43,205 nt of DNA, taken from NCBI GenBank assembly GCA_002811645.1, contig PDIP01000070.1:16379-59583 (forward strand). Direction: 5' to 3'. This DNA is from Corallochytrium limacisporum. Taxonomy: Eukaryota > Opisthokonta. Of the stretch, positions 39,901-43,205 are shown piece after piece. Both the position numbers and the translations under genes were made by a program. The notes below the pieces were generated by a model. The model was not told where the DNA came from. It did not search any database and worked only from the letters and a program-made list of their open reading frames with translations. Numbering within the stretch: the first letter of the stretch is position 1; every line of letters starts with the position of its first letter.

Positions 39901-42377
39901 ACAGGCTTGACTTGGGGCAGTTTGGCAGGATCGCGGTGGTAGGCAGAGAGAAGGTCTTGGTACATGGATAACTGCTTCTTGTTCTCCTCCGTCAGCGCAG
40001 TTGGATTGGTCTTGCTCATCATCATGAGACGCATAAACGTCGAGACTATGGTATTGGTACCTCCCGTGCTGCCTCCAGGGGTTCCGGCTGCAGGACTAGG
40101 CAGCGTTCCGGGTGTACCTACCGTTGTTCCCTCCTTGACGGTGCCGCCCGGGGTGGTCTGCTGTAGGAATTTCGGGGTGAGGCCTGGAATGTTCTGCGCC
40201 GCCAGTTTGGCGGGAGCAGACGGTGACACAGCGGCCGCAGCATTCTGAAGCTGCTGCTGGAAGGCGGTGGCAGGTGATGGGGCATCCCCAGGACCACCGA
40301 GGGCTCGGCGTTTGGCTGCCATGAGGGGATCTTCATCTTCCTTCTTGGTTTCCGAAGCTGTGCGTTTGCGGCCAGCTTCTCCTGCAGCCCCAGGTTTGGC
40401 ATCACCATCGGCGGGGGTGCCAGGGATGGAAGCCACCACCTGCTGGACAGAGGCGAGATTGCCAGCCTGCAGTGCATCCGGATTCACAGGCGTGCCTACC
40501 TGCGAATTGGTGCGACTTTGCCGATCCTTAAAGTCTCCCCGTTTGGTCGGCGATACGATGCCATCTGCTGCCTTATCCTTCATTTCGCCTGTGACGCTGT
40601 TGTCCCCGACGCCCGGCAAATGTCCAGCACCGGCAGTTTGGGACTGAATGGCTTGCTGTTGTTTCAAGAGTTCCTGCTGGCGCTTCTGAATCGCTGCGCG
40701 GTGTGCCTGCTGGTGCAGTGGTGACGGTGTAGGTGCTTGGTTATGATCTGCACCTCCAGGCGCAGGTGACTGGGTAACAATCATAGGGCTCGGGGAATTG
40801 AACAGTGCTGGACTCGGTACCGGCACAGATCCGGGTGTCCGGAAAGGTAGACCCTGAGCGGTACCTGCCAGGTGCCGAGTTGCAGAATCTCCGGCGCCAG
40901 GAGCTGGGGGCACCTCCGTTGTTTTCGAGGCAGATGAAGTGTTGATAATGGGATTGGCGGAAGCATTGGACAGGGGCCCGCTGTTGGTCTGGGAAATGGA
41001 GGCCAGAGAGCCCTGGGCGGCGGGCGCAGGTGTCATGGCCGCACCTGGTGTAAGTCCAGTGGACATGGCAGGGGTTTCTCCGGGTGTCATGGCATGGGTA
41101 ATGGCTGTTTGGTTGAGAACAATGCCAACGCCTGTCTTTTGGTGGATCGCCGCAGAAGCCTTGTCCGGACCACCGTCCAAGGTCAGTCCACGGAGCAGTG
41201 CAATGCCATCGGTCAGAGATGTCAAGTCCTTCGCACTGGGGACTTCATGGTCCTTACCAGATCCGACACCGCCGTTCGCCGCTGCGGAGTTATCCGGGAC
41301 ACCAATAGCTTGATGGAACGCCTGGGTAAGGGATGCAGACAATTCAATCATCTTTGCAGGCTTCAGCTCCTGTGATGGAACGGTTGACTTGGATTTGATG
41401 CTGGCATCCGGCACTGCCTTCTGGTATAGGGTGCGCAGCTCTGGAATCGCCCGAGGAGAAATTACACTAACGAAGATGTTTCGCTGTGCCATTTTTTCTG
41501 CGAGTTCGGGGGCAGTTACGCCCTTGAACACTTCACTGTGTCTGCAGGGTGTATCCATGAAAGGGCGACTGTTAGCAATGACAAAGACATAATCTGCAAC
41601 TTCTTGCTTCTCGCCACTGTCAGCAACTTCCACGGCGGTGGCCTTCTCTGTCGAGTCCGGTCCGTCCCTTTTCTCAGTAGCTTCCGCGTCATTCGTTTCG
41701 GCTCCTTCACCGCCCTTCTTTTCCTCTGTAGTGTCCATAGCGGCTGTCCCACCATTCGCAGTGGCGACTGGAGATGCATCCTCCCCGGCAGAACCGCTCA
41801 GCATAGACATGGCAATGGCCAACGCTTCGACTAAATTCGATCCCGCACTGGACCCGCCACTGGGGATAATGTTGGCCAGCATATATCCACGCAGACGTAC
41901 TACATCCTGGGTCAACGGAACTGACTGCAATGCCTCGCCCGCAGAAAGGTCTTGACCGCCTCCATAGACAACTAGACCCACCTCCAAATGTGATACTACA
42001 TGTTTGGACGGATCATCTGAACGCTTATCGCCTTTCTTGTCCACGTCCTTCACGTCTTTCCGTTTCCCGTCTTCTCCCCTAATGGACCCACCCGCCAGAA
42101 AATGACTGAGTAATGCATCAATGGGTCCACGAAGGAGGTCATTGTAAGTCGACGCCATCGCAGCAGTACCATCAATCACAAAAATAACCCGGCGCAAGCT
42201 GTGATTTCCCACTGCCTTGATTGACCCGACAGAATTTTGCCGATCGGCCGAAGGCAGTGGTGGGACAGACTTCCGGCCCCCAACTGTCGGCCATTTGTAT
42301 TTCAATGCAGCACCGGCAATGCCCGCGCCCGGTCGCCCGGTTGCATACGACTGATATCTCTTTGAAATGGAGGCCAT
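36966..42377 (-). CDS. MED25: Giant MED25-like Mediator subunit, 1803 residues
   Basis: The N-terminal region is the von Willebrand A domain of MED25: RRVIFVIDGTAAMASTYNDLL at about 62-82, and at about 260-325 DYVFVIANSRPFMDTP...VTAPELAEKMAQRNIFVSVISPRAIPELRTLY. An acidic/Lys insert (about 200-260) interrupts it. A long Thr/Ala/Pro-rich linker follows, then a (QA)n tract (about 882-923). Ordered-looking segments lie at about 955-1105, 1182-1274, 1372-1435 and 1490-1552, separated by Gly/Ala/Pro- and Gln-rich runs (poly-Q at 1553-1715). The tail is acidic and ends NDPDFQMDL, reminiscent of an activation tail. Human MED25 is about 750 residues, so this is more than twice as long. MED25 binds activators and docks them to Mediator. 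I do not recognise the central segments; a clear ACID domain is not obvious. The first ATG (42377) has A at -3. Confidence 0.85.
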   Translation of the reverse strand: MASISKRYQSYATGRPGAGIAGAALKYKWPTVGGRKSVPPLPSADRQNSVGSIKAVGNHSLRRVIFVIDGTAAMASTYNDLLRGPIDALLSHFLAGGSIRGEDGKRKDVKDVDKKGDKRSDDPSKHVVSHLEVGLVVYGGGQDLSAGEALQSVPLTQDVVRLRGYMLANIIPSGGSSAGSNLVEALAIAMSMLSGSAGEDASPVATANGGTAAMDTTEEKKGGEGAETNDAEATEKRDGPDSTEKATAVEVADSGEKQEVADYVFVIANSRPFMDTPCRHSEVFKGVTAPELAEKMAQRNIFVSVISPRAIPELRTLYQKAVPDASIKSKSTVPSQELKPAKMIELSASLTQAFHQAIGVPDNSAAANGGVGSGKDHEVPSAKDLTSLTDGIALLRGLTLDGGPDKASAAIHQKTGVGIVLNQTAITHAMTPGETPAMSTGLTPGAAMTPAPAAQGSLASISQTNSGPLSNASANPIINTSSASKTTEVPPAPGAGDSATRHLAGTAQGLPFRTPGSVPVPSPALFNSPSPMIVTQSPAPGGADHNQAPTPSPLHQQAHRAAIQKRQQELLKQQQAIQSQTAGAGHLPGVGDNSVTGEMKDKAADGIVSPTKRGDFKDRQSRTNSQVGTPVNPDALQAGNLASVQQVVASIPGTPADGDAKPGAAGEAGRKRTASETKKEDEDPLMAAKRRALGGPGDAPSPATAFQQQLQNAAAAVSPSAPAKLAAQNIPGLTPKFLQQTTPGGTVKEGTTVGTPGTLPSPAAGTPGGSTGGTNTIVSTFMRLMMMSKTNPTALTEENKKQLSMYQDLLSAYHRDPAKLPQVKPVYDEIMRLLKQQGSSTAGIAGGATPQAQAPTPGSVKAGLSPAPGGLAGLTAGAQSSLQGQAQAQAQAQAQAQAQAQAQAQAQAQAQAQAQAQAQAQAQARQAALQQQQQQAAAAQQAAKVGMPGAGGVPSAVLQRILVVPGDKVITLPVQLVFSGENSGAMEQQHLESMVPKKLQISRTRRVDNRAGAEEFDRKLGIRKIMLTVEAGKAVGVAIPPATINVHLESLRNHLCEVADPNPKLRSYIYDKGGKLNLALVYVGSQGDPVPSEFTNLVQKQNSLLTGAKPGQPQVAVGGPGAAVAAAANQQRPSPAAAGGPAGLASLGLGGALGAAAGARPGGPGTGPGGQPTITLTQPGLQAFTRARAVLARTGRSIDDMHVIQYTTRLQKGRAQGQVEQEVVKILREEELDLLSIEDFKKIAQNIIGRARTESPGEVVAFIAKVKKHIVERLSQSNIQLAGGGGVAGQQGAGAAGAAGPGAMKAGLGVPGGAGGANTAAELQQRLLAQQRTAAAAAGAAGTAGAGAAGGAGNDAGTPGPSSFPPQQRAFLLSKHLQSLSAPEKEHLKKEAMELSTQNGKGMQENMETVLRNSLYQALKRNGKEYLKHLTAGMPPIQQGAAGGAAGAGAVGSSEQPKPAGLGALGGPPRPQGVPGGPGGPRPGMPGAGGPQMGGEEKANLARQISRQIAALIQKTPQMRIIITQQYPELKEDLNNNPHVVRAKLQEVLVRYQRQQQQQQQQQQAAGQAGAGGLGGPRGPGAMGAMRPTALGPMGPGQMSPAEIARRRAALQQQQAAAAQQNAAAQQQQMLALQQQKQQQQQAALAQQQAAAAQQAAMNQQRQKQLEAQQKAAAAAAAASAAIAAVPPQQPPQAPVPAQQPAGANGNGNDNDKEKGSGGFGGGGGLDNLPGLDQAFPGDFNPDDIPDLGNPPADLGGGNPQSARPSEAGVDADMLGDLANLGEGDMGDMDMTLFNDPDFQMDL
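39607..39732 (-). repeat. Hexanucleotide coding tandem repeat, (Gln-Ala)n
   Basis: About 20 copies of a 6-bp unit (CTGGGC or CTGAGC or CTTGGG in register on the + strand) inside the MED25-like gene encode about 20 Gln-Ala pairs. Synonymous variants (Gly/Ala-free codon changes such as GCC/GCT and CAG/CAA) are scattered through the array. Confidence 0.9.
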
Positions 42378-43205
42378 AATTAGATTATCCGTTTCTTTTG
42401 AAGCCTCTCTGAATAATTCTCACAAACAAACCTTGGATATTCCCGTCTTGGTCATATTGGTATACTTTGCGAACATTGACTTTTTCCGACATGCATTCGC
42501 AACCTTACTTCCCGAAACCTGGTCATCCAATGGTTCGGTTCGCTTGGTGCGTTTTTCTTATTCTGATCTGACACCCTCCTCAGCAGTGTTTCCGCGCTGT
42601 TTGATCTACCTAGTCTTGCCTTTCCATCAGATATCCCATGTCTCCCCTGAAAAGTCTCAAACCAATCGTCGCATGGTCCAACAAGAAAACACATCTCCTC
42701 GCTCCCAAAAACAGAAACCAAAACGACGACGACAACGTCGACGGCGACGGGGATCATCCGTCGCCTCCGTCATCCAGGCGCATTCTGAATCCCAAGTCCA
42801 AAGTTCGAGGGTGTTTTTTTCCCGTTTCTCGCCCTCCTCGCGCAATCTCGCCTCTGTGCCCCCACCACTGTGTATCCCTCTCTCGCTCTCTGTGTCCTTT
42901 GGGACCCCAAACCGCACCCCTCTCCGCTACCCAATTCAACCCGTGCTGTCCGCTTGGCGGCCCGGTCGGGGTGTGTGTGTGTGTGTGTGTGTGTGTATGT
43001 TTTCTGCACATTCGCGGCTTTTTTTTTGTGGGCCTTTCCTTCTTGTCCCTTGCCGTTCGGGGGCCTCTCTCTCGCTCTCTCTCTCTGTGTCGGTCGGTCG
43101 CTCGCTCCTTCCGCGCAAACGAAACGGTCGCTCGTTCTCCAAGACCGGATCTCCGCGCCGTCACCGGAACCGAACAGCCAAAACTCCAAAATCCCACCCC
43201 CCCCC
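42378..43205. promoter_or_regulatory. 5' flank of the MED25-like gene; (GT)n and pyrimidine-rich sequence
   Basis: 828 bases upstream of the MED25-like gene. It holds a (GT)13 repeat at 42970-42996, long C/T-rich CTCTCT runs around 43065-43090, and a terminal C run of nine or more that ends the window. Open frames here are low-complexity. As read on the minus strand it is purine-rich, the mirror of the left end of the window. Confidence 0.5.
42970..42996. repeat. (GT)13 microsatellite
   Basis: Dinucleotide repeat of about 13 GT units in the flank of the MED25-like gene. Confidence 0.95.

Noticed and set aside
37112-41955. Many frames opposite or overlapping the MED25-like gene
   Set aside because: Low-complexity shadows caused by the Gln/Ala/Gly-rich coding strand.

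Overview
The window looks like nuclear DNA of a unicellular eukaryote, most likely an intron-poor unicellular relative of animals (a holozoan). That placement is an inference from gene content: a UBE3A-type HECT ligase with an AZUL zinc finger, an R7-type RGS protein with the order DEP, DHEX, GGL, RGS, a MED25-type Mediator subunit, an RMDN1-like TPR protein, a TMEM70-like protein and the ESCRT-I subunit TSG101. Genes are read with single long ORFs, ATGs in good eukaryotic context, few introns and 3' AATAAA/ATTAAA signals. There is nothing bacterial or viral about the layout. I cannot name the species; Corallochytrea-like or ichthyosporean lineages are my guess.

Layout. Bases 1-18,950 hold no protein-coding gene I can recognise. 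They hold homopolymer G runs, several pyrimidine-rich islands, microsatellites, a 48-bp tandem duplication and a short interstitial telomere-like stretch. Bases 18,953-42,377 are densely packed with eleven genes: an unorthodox aquaporin (+), a Tudor-like/FN3/RING protein (-), UBE3A (+), RMDN1-like (-), R7 RGS (+), kynurenine aminotransferase (-), a DSN1/Mis13-like kinetochore protein (+), NDUFA7 (-), TSG101 (+), TMEM70-like (+) and a giant MED25-like protein (-). The last 0.8 kb is the 5' flank of the MED25-like gene and ends in a poly-C run, which may be an assembly break.

The eleven genes alternate strands almost perfectly. They form five convergent pairs whose stop codons lie only 61-137 bp apart, separated by divergent promoter regions of about 0.7-1.9 kb. 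In at least the first pair, the poly(A) signals imply overlapping antisense 3' ends.

Functionally the set is mixed housekeeping and signalling: ubiquitin ligation (two genes sharing one divergent promoter region), mitochondrial biogenesis (NDUFA7, TMEM70-like, possibly RMDN1-like and KYAT), G-protein signalling, endosomal sorting, chromosome segregation and transcription. There is no sign of an operon, transposon, CRISPR array or tRNA. The points most worth checking are the undescribed-looking Tudor/FN3/RING architecture, an NPS/NPS aquaporin with a dilysine ER-retrieval tail, a reconstructed first exon for the TMEM70-like gene that supplies its mitochondrial presequence, the expanded (QA)n tract in the MED25-like protein, and the alternating-strand architecture.
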